Source: a virus
DNA: 51,248 bases
Strand: one strand, 5' to 3'
Virus record (IMG/VR): IMGVR_UViG_3300048999_000032
Location: 1-51,248 of that record
Made by a program: the position numbers and the translations under genes. The notes under the pieces are model-generated. The model was not told the origin of the DNA. It did not search any database and was given only the letters and a program-made list of their open reading frames with translations. Position 1 is the stretch's first letter. Each line of letters begins with the position of its first letter. Positions 28,001 to 34,740 of this stretch are shown here, piece by piece.

Positions 28001-28416
28001 GCAGCATCGTGCAATTAGCGCTCTTCGTTCTCAGCATCGTCGCGTTTTGGTGGTGCATCGGCTACATCACAGGCCAGCGCCCGTTGTTGAAGTGGTCAAG
28101 GCGGGAGCGAATCAAGAAGGAGAACCCGTTCGCGGTAGAGATCCTGCGGGTCCGTGATGAGGTCAACCGTGAGATCAACCGTCAAGCGCCGCGCGTCGGA
28201 GCCTCCCGATCCAGCATCGTCCTCAGTCCCGGCGAGCGGGTCATTCCCCTCCCTCAGGTGGGTGGAGTCCGCAAGCCTCAGGTGCCTGCTCGCGGGACGT
28301 GCAGCCACTGGCCACGGGATGAGGTCAGGCTCAGTGATGGGTCCCTCGTCGCCTACATCTGCCGCCGCTGCGGTCGCGACTGGGCGAACGAAGAGTGGGT
28401 CACCTCCACCACCTAG
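27997..28416 (+). CDS. Membrane-anchored zinc-ribbon protein, 139 aa
   Basis: MSSIVQLALFVLSIVAFWWC is a transmembrane anchor, followed by a basic helix (KWSRRERIKKENPFAVEILR), a disordered stretch and a C-terminal CSHW...CRRCGRDW zinc ribbon. Last gene of the rightward operon; a convergent hairpin follows. Confidence 0.72.
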   Translation: MSSIVQLALFVLSIVAFWWCIGYITGQRPLLKWSRRERIKKENPFAVEILRVRDEVNREINRQAPRVGASRSSIVLSPGERVIPLPQVGGVRKPQVPARGTCSHWPRDEVRLSDGSLVAYICRRCGRDWANEEWVTSTT

Positions 28417-28476
28417 GTTTCGCCTCCCCGGATACCCACTCATACGGCATATGAGCTGGCCCGGGGAACGCGGAAA

Positions 28477-28513
28477 GATGGCCCGTCTCCCCTGCGAAGG
28501 GAGACGGGCCATC
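28477..28513. terminator. Bidirectional hairpin between convergent operons
   Basis: GATGGCCCGTCTCCC (28477-28491) pairs perfectly with GGGAGACGGGCCATC (28499-28513) around a 7-base loop. It separates the rightward small-gene operon from the leftward lysis operon and is followed on the plus side by GTGTGTTTG. Confidence 0.8.
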
Positions 28514-28523
28514 GTGTGTTTGA

Positions 28524-28596
28524 GGGCAGCGACCGAGGACTTGAACCTCGGAACCTCCCCAACCATGAGTGCTCTGCCTTTGAGCTACCGCTACCC
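28524..28596 (-). tRNA. Degenerate tRNA or tRNA-like element
   Basis: The acceptor stem GGTAGCG pairs with CGCTGCC, then TA, D-stem GCTC/GAGC, T-arm CGAGG-TTCAAGT-CCTCG. An extra G at the 5' end can pair with a C at the discriminator position. The anticodon arm CTCATGGTTGGGGAG pairs poorly, two extra bases lie between T-stem and acceptor, and no CCA is encoded. It may be a decaying tRNA or a tRNA mimic; its amino acid cannot be assigned. Confidence 0.55.
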
Positions 28597-28606
28597 AGTG
28601 AGCAGG

Positions 28607-28759
28607 CTACAGGCCGTGGAGCACCAGTACGAACAGGTACCCCGCTACACAGGTGACAGCCGCAGCAAGCCACCGTACGTCCCGTGCGATGGCCGCTACC
28701 ACGCCGAGGATGACCGCTGCCAGAGTCAGGACCAGCAGCAGCAACTGGAACCCGGTCAC
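28607..28759 (-). CDS. Second holin-like membrane protein, 50 aa
   Basis: MTGFQLLLLVLTLAAVILGV, a short VAAIARDVRW loop, and LAAAVTCVAGYLFVLVLHGL make two transmembrane helices in a hairpin. The GTG start overlaps the holin stop as GTGA. Tandem small membrane proteins after the endolysin are typical of actinophage lysis cassettes. Confidence 0.72.
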   Translation of the reverse strand: MTGFQLLLLVLTLAAVILGVVAAIARDVRWLAAAVTCVAGYLFVLVLHGL

Positions 28760-28926
28760 GGCTGAGCCGGCGGCTGGTTCGGGATCTGGAACGTCGCGAT
28801 TGCTGTGACGATCACCAGAGCGAACGCCACGTACGTCTTCGCGCCATCCGGGACGATACCGGTGGTCGCCGACAGCGCGGTCAGGATGGAGCCGATCAGG
28901 GCCGCGTAGGCCTTCGCGTACCTCAT
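28756..28926 (-). CDS. Holin, 56 aa
   Basis: MRYAKAYAALIGSILTALSA, GIVPDGAKTYVAFALVIVTA and IATFQIPNQPPAQP match the common actinophage holin pattern: an N-terminal helix, a short proline-containing turn, a second helix and a polar FQIPN tail. It overlaps the endolysin stop as ATGA. It should time lysis by making membrane holes. Confidence 0.8.
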   Translation of the reverse strand: MRYAKAYAALIGSILTALSATTGIVPDGAKTYVAFALVIVTAIATFQIPNQPPAQP

Positions 28927-29702
28927 GGCTTCGGGTGCAGCGCGTCAGCGAGCGCCTGCAGCGCCGCGGTCTGTGCCTGGAGCGCGGCGAGGTGGGCCGC
29001 ACGGTAGGCGACCTCCTGCGCGTGCCAGATGCCGAGGGTTCCCGTGGGGCCGTACAGGCGCCCGTTGTAGGTCTCGTACTCGTCGACAGTCATCTCATCC
29101 TCCGGGGTTACTGGTGGCTTGACGGGCGGCTTCACTGGTGGCTTGGGCGGCGGGTCGACACTGCCGGGCGTGAACTTTCCAGCGCTGATCAGCGACTCGG
29201 CGATATCACCGGGGCAGTCCGTGGTCTGCTGACCCTGGCTGTTACGGGGCCGGACGTCACGGTGCCCGTACGGCTTCAGGCGCGCGCCTGGGAACCGTTT
29301 GCGGAAGTCTGCGATGACACCCTTGGTCGTGGCGATCATCGCCGCAGAAGGCTGCTCACCGGGCGCGAGGATCAGCAGGAACGCGCCGAACCTGCGGTTC
29401 ACGTCGGCGTCGCCGTTCGCGCCCGACCGGATGTTCAGGCCCCGCAGGGTCCACGCACGCCCGGCCTGGTCGATCGCGATCTGGTAGGCGATGTCGGACC
29501 ATCCACGGCTGTCCATGTGGTAGTTCTGCCAGCCGCGCAGAGCCGACGCCACGCGCGCCTGACCAGCTGCTCCGGTGGCGTTGATGGGCTTGGCCATGCC
29601 GGGCCAGTGCAGCGCCTCGCCGTCGATGTTCGAGGCTACGAGAGCCGTCGCGCCGCGAGAGGTGCGGGCATTCCACGCGGTCCGAGGAAGATAGATGACC
29701 AT
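28923..29702 (-). CDS. Endolysin, N-acetylmuramoyl-L-alanine amidase
   Basis: 259 residues. Amidase_2 domain (about 1-175) with zinc ligands His32 (ALHWPGM), His147 (YGHRDV) and Cys163 (TTDCPGD). A KPPV-repeat linker joins it to a C-terminal segment whose last 40 residues are a coiled coil (LAALQAQTAALQALADAL) with no known wall-binding repeat. It cleaves the amide bond between MurNAc and the stem peptide. Confidence 0.92.
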   Translation of the reverse strand: MVIYLPRTAWNARTSRGATALVASNIDGEALHWPGMAKPINATGAAGQARVASALRGWQNYHMDSRGWSDIAYQIAIDQAGRAWTLRGLNIRSGANGDADVNRRFGAFLLILAPGEQPSAAMIATTKGVIADFRKRFPGARLKPYGHRDVRPRNSQGQQTTDCPGDIAESLISAGKFTPGSVDPPPKPPVKPPVKPPVTPEDEMTVDEYETYNGRLYGPTGTLGIWHAQEVAYRAAHLAALQAQTAALQALADALHPKP

Positions 29703-29845
29703 CAGTCGTCCACCTCGATCTCGAGCATCCGGACGAGCCCCTCATGGAAGCTCGTATGACGATCGAAGTCGGTCGTCAGGCAACCGCAGATGGAGCATTG
29801 CGCGGCGTCACCCAGATTGGCATCGGTGTACTTCGGAGCCTTCAT
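29702..29845 (-). CDS. C2H2-like zinc protein, 47 aa
   Basis: MKAPKYTDANLGDAAQCSIC, then GCLTTDFDRHTSFHEGLVRM, gives CX2C-X9-HX3H, shorter than the classical zinc finger. The stop overlaps the endolysin start as TGATG. Such mini-proteins recur in tail-lysis regions of actinophages; function unknown. Confidence 0.7.
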   Translation of the reverse strand: MKAPKYTDANLGDAAQCSICGCLTTDFDRHTSFHEGLVRMLEIEVDD

Positions 29846-29994
29846 GAAGGGTCACCGTCCTCGAAGACGCTGTCAGGGAGTTCAGCCAGGCCAACCCCGG
29901 CGTCGCCCTCCTCGGCGGGCATATCGGTCTCGGTTGGCAACTGGGTGCCATCCGGTGTCTCGTCATCGGTGGGCTCAAGGTTCGGTTCGGTCAC
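29842..29994 (-). CDS. Acidic small protein, 50 aa
   Basis: MTEPNLEPTDDETPDGTQLP and AEEGDAGVGLAELPDSVFED are almost wholly acidic and probably disordered. GGGGAG lies five bases before the GTG. ATGA overlap with the next gene. Function unknown. Confidence 0.66.
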   Translation of the reverse strand: MTEPNLEPTDDETPDGTQLPTETDMPAEEGDAGVGLAELPDSVFEDGDPS

Positions 29995-30028
29995 GACAGC
30001 TCCCCTTCTTCACTCGGTGGGTTTCAGG

Positions 30029-30160
30029 TCAATGCCTCAATGAGGCGATCAGCAGCAGCACACAGAAGACCACCCACACAGTGACCCGCAGCCAATACAG
30101 GACCTCAGTCGCAGACCTGCTTCGGGGGGTCCGGGATCGGGTGGTCTCGGCGTGCGTCAT
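30029..30160 (-). CDS. Out-of-frame overlapping membrane protein, 43 aa
   Basis: MTHAETTRSRTPRSRSATEV is basic, followed by LYWLRVTVWVVFCVLLLIAS, a transmembrane helix. The first 56 bases lie inside the 3' end of the larger gene 30105-30524 in another frame, with GAGGG nine bases before the ATG. The layout recalls nested spanin pairs, though no lipobox is present. Confidence 0.62.
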   Translation of the reverse strand: MTHAETTRSRTPRSRSATEVLYWLRVTVWVVFCVLLLIASLRH

Positions 30161-30524
30161 CGGCTGTCGCCCTCTCCTTGGTCTGATTCGTCAGAGCCGT
30201 CTGGTAGGCACGGAACAGCCGCAGCAGCTCGGTCTGCTCAGCCGCCGTCCGTTGCCCAGCAGGCTTGTTCAGGATCGGCGACAGGAACAGGGCAGCCTGC
30301 GCGTCGTCGGCGCTACGTTCCGCGTCGCGTTCCTCGTTCGCCGCCGCGGTCAGCGCCACACTGCGGTCGTTGTTGGCGTTGTTGTACGCAGCGACACACT
30401 TGGTCAGCTCGTGGTTCTGGTAGAACGCGACCCCACCCACCACCAGCGACAGCACCACGACGACGCGGATGATCGCATCCACCAGCGCCGACGCCATGAA
30501 GCGCCGGATGCTATGCCGGACCAT
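30105..30524 (-). CDS. Membrane-anchored coiled-coil protein, spanin-like topology
   Basis: 139 residues from ATG 30524 (GGGGTGG five bases upstream; GTG 30533 is an alternative). An N-terminal transmembrane helix (ALVDAIIRVVVVLSLVVGGV), then a long charged helical region (ANEERDAERSADDAQAALFL and on). This is the topology of inner-membrane spanins or lysis accessory proteins. Position in the lysis region supports a lysis role; sequence alone does not prove it. Confidence 0.7.
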   Translation of the reverse strand: MVRHSIRRFMASALVDAIIRVVVVLSLVVGGVAFYQNHELTKCVAAYNNANNDRSVALTAAANEERDAERSADDAQAALFLSPILNKPAGQRTAAEQTELLRLFRAYQTALTNQTKERATADDARRDHPIPDPPKQVCD

Positions 30525-30732
30525 CTTTGCCACCCCGCTTCAGCGAAGGGTTGAGCGAGAAGTAGATCGCAGCAGGGAAGCCCCACACGATCGCGTCGAT
30601 GTCGCCGCCGCGGATCAGCGTGACCGCGACGTACACGACCCACACGGCCAGCGCGGTCAGCATCACGGTGTTGCGGACCCAGTCATCCACTGCGCCCCCA
30701 GGTACTAGATTCAGACACTCAGCCGTTTCCAT
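30511..30732 (-). CDS. Two-pass membrane protein, 73 aa
   Basis: VRNTVMLTALAVWVVYVAVT and DAIVWGFPAAIYFSLNPSLK are hydrophobic helices separated by a GGD turn. AGGGG lies five bases before ATG 30732. It could be an additional holin or antiholin. The 70 bases upstream hold nothing clear. Confidence 0.7.
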   Translation of the reverse strand: METAECLNLVPGGAVDDWVRNTVMLTALAVWVVYVAVTLIRGGDIDAIVWGFPAAIYFSLNPSLKRGGKDGPA

Positions 30733-30802
30733 TGGTTCCCCTTACCAGGATGGTCTGCTGGTATCGGCGGGGTCTGGGCCGATGGGTTTTCAGGTAGAGC
30801 TC

Positions 30803-31690
30803 TCACGGCTGCACGGGATAGATGCGACCCGCGACAGGCGGATGCCAGAGGTCCGAGACGCTGGCCGCTGGGCCGAAGTTGGCCGCAAACTGGCTCGCCA
30901 CACTGTGCTGCCCAACGGCCCACGCGCCAGGCGGCGACCATTGAGCGTAGCTCGGAGCAACGACCGTGCGGAGATGGTCGACGATCGTGTTGTAGATCGA
31001 GTTGTTCGGGCCAAGACCCGTATCGGACGGGAACCAGGTACAGGTTTCCCCTCGCACATCAGCCGGCCGCGGACTGGAGGCGGTCCCCCAGTAGAGGCGG
31101 CTGACGAAGAACATCAGATCGCCCATGAGCGTGTGCCACGCCGGGTCCGACCACATTTCGTAGGCGGCGATCCCGGCAGCCGCATGGTCCGGGTGGTCGT
31201 CGGTGGGCGACATGGTGCGGATGTGCGTGTTCGGAGGCAGGCTGCTCACCCACGGTTCCAGTACGGCCCGTGCTGCATCCACTGCCTGCCGGGTCACCGG
31301 GGCAGTGGAGGACCCGCAGCCGTTGCAGCCGTAGTTGGTGCCGAGTCCACCCTCGTAGAAGAAGGTGCTCCCGGTCACCCCTGCTGTGGCCGGGGTGATG
31401 CGGGTCATCGCGTAGATGGCCGCCTTGAACTCAGCCCAGCGCGCTGCCCCGATCTCATCCTCAGTGGGTAGTTCGTAGCCCTCTTGCTGCGGCTCGTGGG
31501 TGTAGGGGTGGAACCTGCAGGGCTGGCTTCCGTCAAACCTGAGGCTCGCTGCGGTGACCGGTCCTCGGGACATGAGGAGAGCGTGGACGTTGAATCCCGC
31601 GCGGGCGTACCAGGCGAGGCCGTAGCCCGCCGAGAGCGTTTCGTCATCGGCGTGCGGCGATGCGAACGCGACGTTCCCTGCCGCTGTCAT
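30803..31690 (-). CDS. PIG-L/LmbE-family deacetylase
   Basis: 295 residues. The zinc-binding motif is ASPHADDETLS (His13, Asp15, Asp16) and the second motif TDDHPDHAAAG near residue 165, as in enzymes that remove N-acetyl groups from GlcNAc-containing glycolipids and thiol precursors. Here it lies between the minor tail genes and the lysis cassette, so it may be a virion enzyme acting on a cell-surface glycan receptor, or an intracellular enzyme (inference). HADDE replaces the usual HPDDE. Confidence 0.85.
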   Translation of the reverse strand: MTAAGNVAFASPHADDETLSAGYGLAWYARAGFNVHALLMSRGPVTAASLRFDGSQPCRFHPYTHEPQQEGYELPTEDEIGAARWAEFKAAIYAMTRITPATAGVTGSTFFYEGGLGTNYGCNGCGSSTAPVTRQAVDAARAVLEPWVSSLPPNTHIRTMSPTDDHPDHAAAGIAAYEMWSDPAWHTLMGDLMFFVSRLYWGTASSPRPADVRGETCTWFPSDTGLGPNNSIYNTIVDHLRTVVAPSYAQWSPPGAWAVGQHSVASQFAANFGPAASVSDLWHPPVAGRIYPVQP

Positions 31691-31848
31691 GTCGCGTCGC
31701 GGAGTAAGGCGTCTTGGGCCCGCTCGTAGTCGTTGATCACGGCAACGTCAGCGAGCACCTCATCGGTCGGTTCACGGGACGAGAACCCTGCCGGGTCCGC
31801 CAGTTGCCGGGATTTCGCCGCGTCGTACTCATCCTTCGTGGGTTCCAT
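31687..31848 (-). CDS. Small acidic protein, 53 aa
   Basis: MEPTKDEYDAAKSRQLADPA, FSSREPTDEVLADVAVINDY and ERAQDALLRDAT are helical and acidic. Overlaps on both sides (ATGA, TGATG). Function unknown. Confidence 0.65.
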   Translation of the reverse strand: MEPTKDEYDAAKSRQLADPAGFSSREPTDEVLADVAVINDYERAQDALLRDAT

Positions 31849-32090
31849 CAGGTTGGGGTGATCGCTTGCGAGCTCGGCGTCACCTTGACCGCAGAGGTGA
31901 CAACGAAGTTCTCCGCGGCGGAGACGACATCAACGAAGGCTTGCATGCAAGCATCGGTGTCCTCCTCCTCCGCGATATTGCCGAAGCTCAGAGTCGCGAC
32001 CACATCGCCAGAGCCGGTGATCGTCGCGTGATTCATGGTGACCGCGTAAGTCCGGTTGGATGGGTCAAGGGCGGGTGATCCGTATGACAT
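31848..32090 (-). CDS. Hypothetical tail-region protein, 80 aa
   Basis: MSYGSPALDPSNRTYAVTMN, TITGSGDVVATLSFGNIAEE and ENFVVTSAVKVTPSSQAITP are beta-rich. AGGGAG precedes the ATG. Probably a minor virion protein. Confidence 0.68.
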   Translation of the reverse strand: MSYGSPALDPSNRTYAVTMNHATITGSGDVVATLSFGNIAEEEDTDACMQAFVDVVSAAENFVVTSAVKVTPSSQAITPT

Positions 32091-32106
32091 TGCATGCACT
32101 CCCTGA

Positions 32107-32607
32107 TTAGGCGGCTTCGTAGGTTCCAGCAATGTTGATCTCATCGCCGGTTGCCGGGGTGACGATGGGGTAGTTGTGCGACATGAACGAGTTGGCCGAC
32201 GACTCCAGCATCCGGATCGTCGTCGACGAGTTCCCGATCCCGATCAAGCAGTACGGCTTGGTGATGTTCAGGTCGTACATGAACCCTGTCGTGCCCGGGT
32301 TGCCCGGGTTGCCGGTGTCCTTCGGTGTGAACGGCGGGTAGGTGAAGCTGTACGCACCCGACCCCCAAGTGGTGGTGGTGCCCCCGACAATGGCGATCCT
32401 GTAGAAGATCAGCTTCCCCGCCGCGGCATAGGCGCCGTCGATGGTGCCGTTGCCGATCACCGGGTTCGTCGTGGCCGCAGTCCACACCGGCGTGTACGCG
32501 GTCCACGATCCACCGATCGCGTTGAAGTTGTCCCGGATGTGTGTGTTGAGTGTGGCTGCGGCCGGTTTCTCCCCTGACAACCATGTTCGCGGTGACGTCC
32601 AAGCCAT
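32107..32607 (-). CDS. Minor tail or fiber protein, 166 aa
   Basis: MAWTSPRTWLSGEKPAAATL followed by NTHIRDNFNAIGGSWTAYTP is a common start of actinophage tail-tip proteins; the rest is beta-rich with YCLIGIGNSSTTIRMLESSA. Likely located at the tail tip. Confidence 0.75.
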   Translation of the reverse strand: MAWTSPRTWLSGEKPAAATLNTHIRDNFNAIGGSWTAYTPVWTAATTNPVIGNGTIDGAYAAAGKLIFYRIAIVGGTTTTWGSGAYSFTYPPFTPKDTGNPGNPGTTGFMYDLNITKPYCLIGIGNSSTTIRMLESSANSFMSHNYPIVTPATGDEINIAGTYEAA

Positions 32608-32616
32608 TGTTTCCTC

Positions 32617-34740
32617 CTACAGAGCCCACACGGCTTGTCGTTTGAGCCGGACCACTTCTCCGGACGAATGGGTCTTCACGACACCGTTGACCGACCGCGT
32701 AACCGTGAAGGTCTGCGCACTGCCGGGCGTCGTCCCCGAGATCGCGGTCACGGTCATCTCTTCACCAGCGACCATGATCGAGATCGGCATGTCCCCACCC
32801 GCAGTCGTCCACAGGGTCGTGGCGTCAGCAGACAGGACCGACATGCTTGTGGCCGTGGTGGTCATGGTCGCGTTCACCAGCGCCGTCTCGCCTGCGCCGA
32901 GGCGTGAACCGGTCGACTCGACCACGAACACTTCGTACGGTTCAGCGGGCATGCAGTTGGCCGTCCAGAGATGAACGAACGGGTCGATCGTCTCCGAGTA
33001 GCCGACGATGATCAGCGAGACCGTGTCGTAGATGAACGCCTTCTGCATCCCGGTGATCGTGAACATACTCCCGACGTCGGCGGCCTTGATCGCCGCCCTT
33101 AGGGTCGAGTTCATGCCCGGTGCCTGCAGATTGACGGTCACCGAAGGCCACCGCGCCTGATTCAGGGTTCCGATACCCGCGACCCACGAGGCCACCGACA
33201 GCAGCTGATTGTCGGCCTGCACGTTGACCGTCACCTCGGTCGCATACCGCCCCACACCGACCGGAGGATCCACCGTCGACATGGCACCCGTATCAACCGT
33301 GTACCGGTCCGAGCCGCCCTCACGGCGGGTCGCGGTCACGTCGTTGCGGGTGTACTGGTCGTCGTCGATCGGCTCCAGCGGAGCCACGACCTGCTGACCG
33401 TCGTAAGCCAGATTGAACGCAGCCGTCTGGTTGTACAGCGACGCGTTCGACAGGTACAGCAGTCCAGGGGCATTGCGTTGCTCGAGCAGGATCCCCATGT
33501 CGGTCGTTTCGCAGTCACGGATCTGCTCGAGCCTCGCCTCGGTGAACTGCGGCCCCATCACCGCCGACTCCGACGCTGTACCCACGGTCGCGACTGGGAT
33601 ACCCCCGTTGGCAGCGATCCGGGCGATCCGGGCGATCGCCGTCTCGCCCGTGTAGGCGAACGCGGCGTTGTAGTAGTCGCCGACGAGTGGAAGGTTCGCC
33701 TCGGTGTTGTCGGCCCACAACGCCATGTGCGCGATGTTCGTCACGGTCTGACCCGTGAACCGCGAATAGAACAGCCGGAACAGCGGGACACCGGCAAGGG
33801 TCTGATTGATTCCGTTGGTGCCGAAGTCGACGATATTGCCGTCGATGTACACCCGGTACTGGATCGGGACAGCCCCGCCGCCATCCCGAAGGATGAATCG
33901 GCAGGTATGCAGTTGGCCGTCCTGCAGTTCAGGGATGACCCCGGTTGCCGGGTTGGTGACGAGCGTGGCGTTGCCGTCGTAGTAGGACACCTGCGTCGTG
34001 CCCGCATTGCCGGAGGTGTTGAACCGCAGTTGGTACCAGCTGTCCCAGGTCGGCCACAGTTGCACGTCCAGAACCCCGAGGGCCGGCGACTGGAACACGA
34101 AGTCAAGCGCTGCGAACGCACCCGATGGTGCGCCGGCTCCCTGCATCCAGGCCGTCGCCCCGGTCGAGTTCAACTCCATTCCGGTACCAAGCCACGCCGC
34201 ACCCATGTCCTTGCCGAACGTGTACAGCGGACGGTGGACACCGCCGAACGTGCCGGACATCGACGGAGCGATGTTTTGACTGACCGTGGTGTCCGAGCCG
34301 TCTGACAGCGGGTAGTACGCCGCCAGGGTCGACTGCGCCAGTACCCAGTCCCGTAGCCCGTTCGACACCACCGGCTGACCCTGACCGAGACGCCGCATGA
34401 TCCCGTACGCCTCGACCGGGATCCAGTTGTCCGAATGGCTCTCGTCCCACTTCGGTTCGAGGCTGGACAGTTCACCGTAGAACCGGGTCGACACCCCGCT
34501 GTCGATGGTGCACCGGATCGGGGTGTTGCGCCCGATCTTCCCGTACAGCGGCGACAGCGGATTGCGCGGTGAGTACATGCCGTCGCGGTTGTCGAGCGTG
34601 AACGTCAACCGCTGCGGCGAAGCCTGGGACTGCTCGTTGTCCCTGCCGCGGGAGATGGTCAACGGGTCCCGCTGATAGCCCTTGACCGCGGTCCAGACGC
34701 CAGGCGCGGTCTGGATCTCGATCGTGTACTGGTTCGTCAT
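32617..34740 (-). CDS. Minor tail protein with laminin-G-like lectin segment
   Basis: 707 residues. The N-terminal tail-hub segment has PLTISRGRDNEQSQASPQRL and LTFTLDNRDGMYSPRNPLSP, typical of actinophage minor tail proteins. The middle (about 160-360) is a LamG/concanavalin-like jelly roll (MALWADNTEANLPLVGDYYN). The C-terminal part is hub-like, ending in GEVVRLKRQAVWAL. Likely forms the tail tip and binds host surface sugar. Confidence 0.82.
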   Translation of the reverse strand: MTNQYTIEIQTAPGVWTAVKGYQRDPLTISRGRDNEQSQASPQRLTFTLDNRDGMYSPRNPLSPLYGKIGRNTPIRCTIDSGVSTRFYGELSSLEPKWDESHSDNWIPVEAYGIMRRLGQGQPVVSNGLRDWVLAQSTLAAYYPLSDGSDTTVSQNIAPSMSGTFGGVHRPLYTFGKDMGAAWLGTGMELNSTGATAWMQGAGAPSGAFAALDFVFQSPALGVLDVQLWPTWDSWYQLRFNTSGNAGTTQVSYYDGNATLVTNPATGVIPELQDGQLHTCRFILRDGGGAVPIQYRVYIDGNIVDFGTNGINQTLAGVPLFRLFYSRFTGQTVTNIAHMALWADNTEANLPLVGDYYNAAFAYTGETAIARIARIAANGGIPVATVGTASESAVMGPQFTEARLEQIRDCETTDMGILLEQRNAPGLLYLSNASLYNQTAAFNLAYDGQQVVAPLEPIDDDQYTRNDVTATRREGGSDRYTVDTGAMSTVDPPVGVGRYATEVTVNVQADNQLLSVASWVAGIGTLNQARWPSVTVNLQAPGMNSTLRAAIKAADVGSMFTITGMQKAFIYDTVSLIIVGYSETIDPFVHLWTANCMPAEPYEVFVVESTGSRLGAGETALVNATMTTTATSMSVLSADATTLWTTAGGDMPISIMVAGEEMTVTAISGTTPGSAQTFTVTRSVNGVVKTHSSGEVVRLKRQAVWAL

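Noticed and set aside
30599-31471. A 290-codon plus-strand open frame
   Set aside because: It lies antisense to the PIG-L gene, whose conserved motifs are unambiguous.
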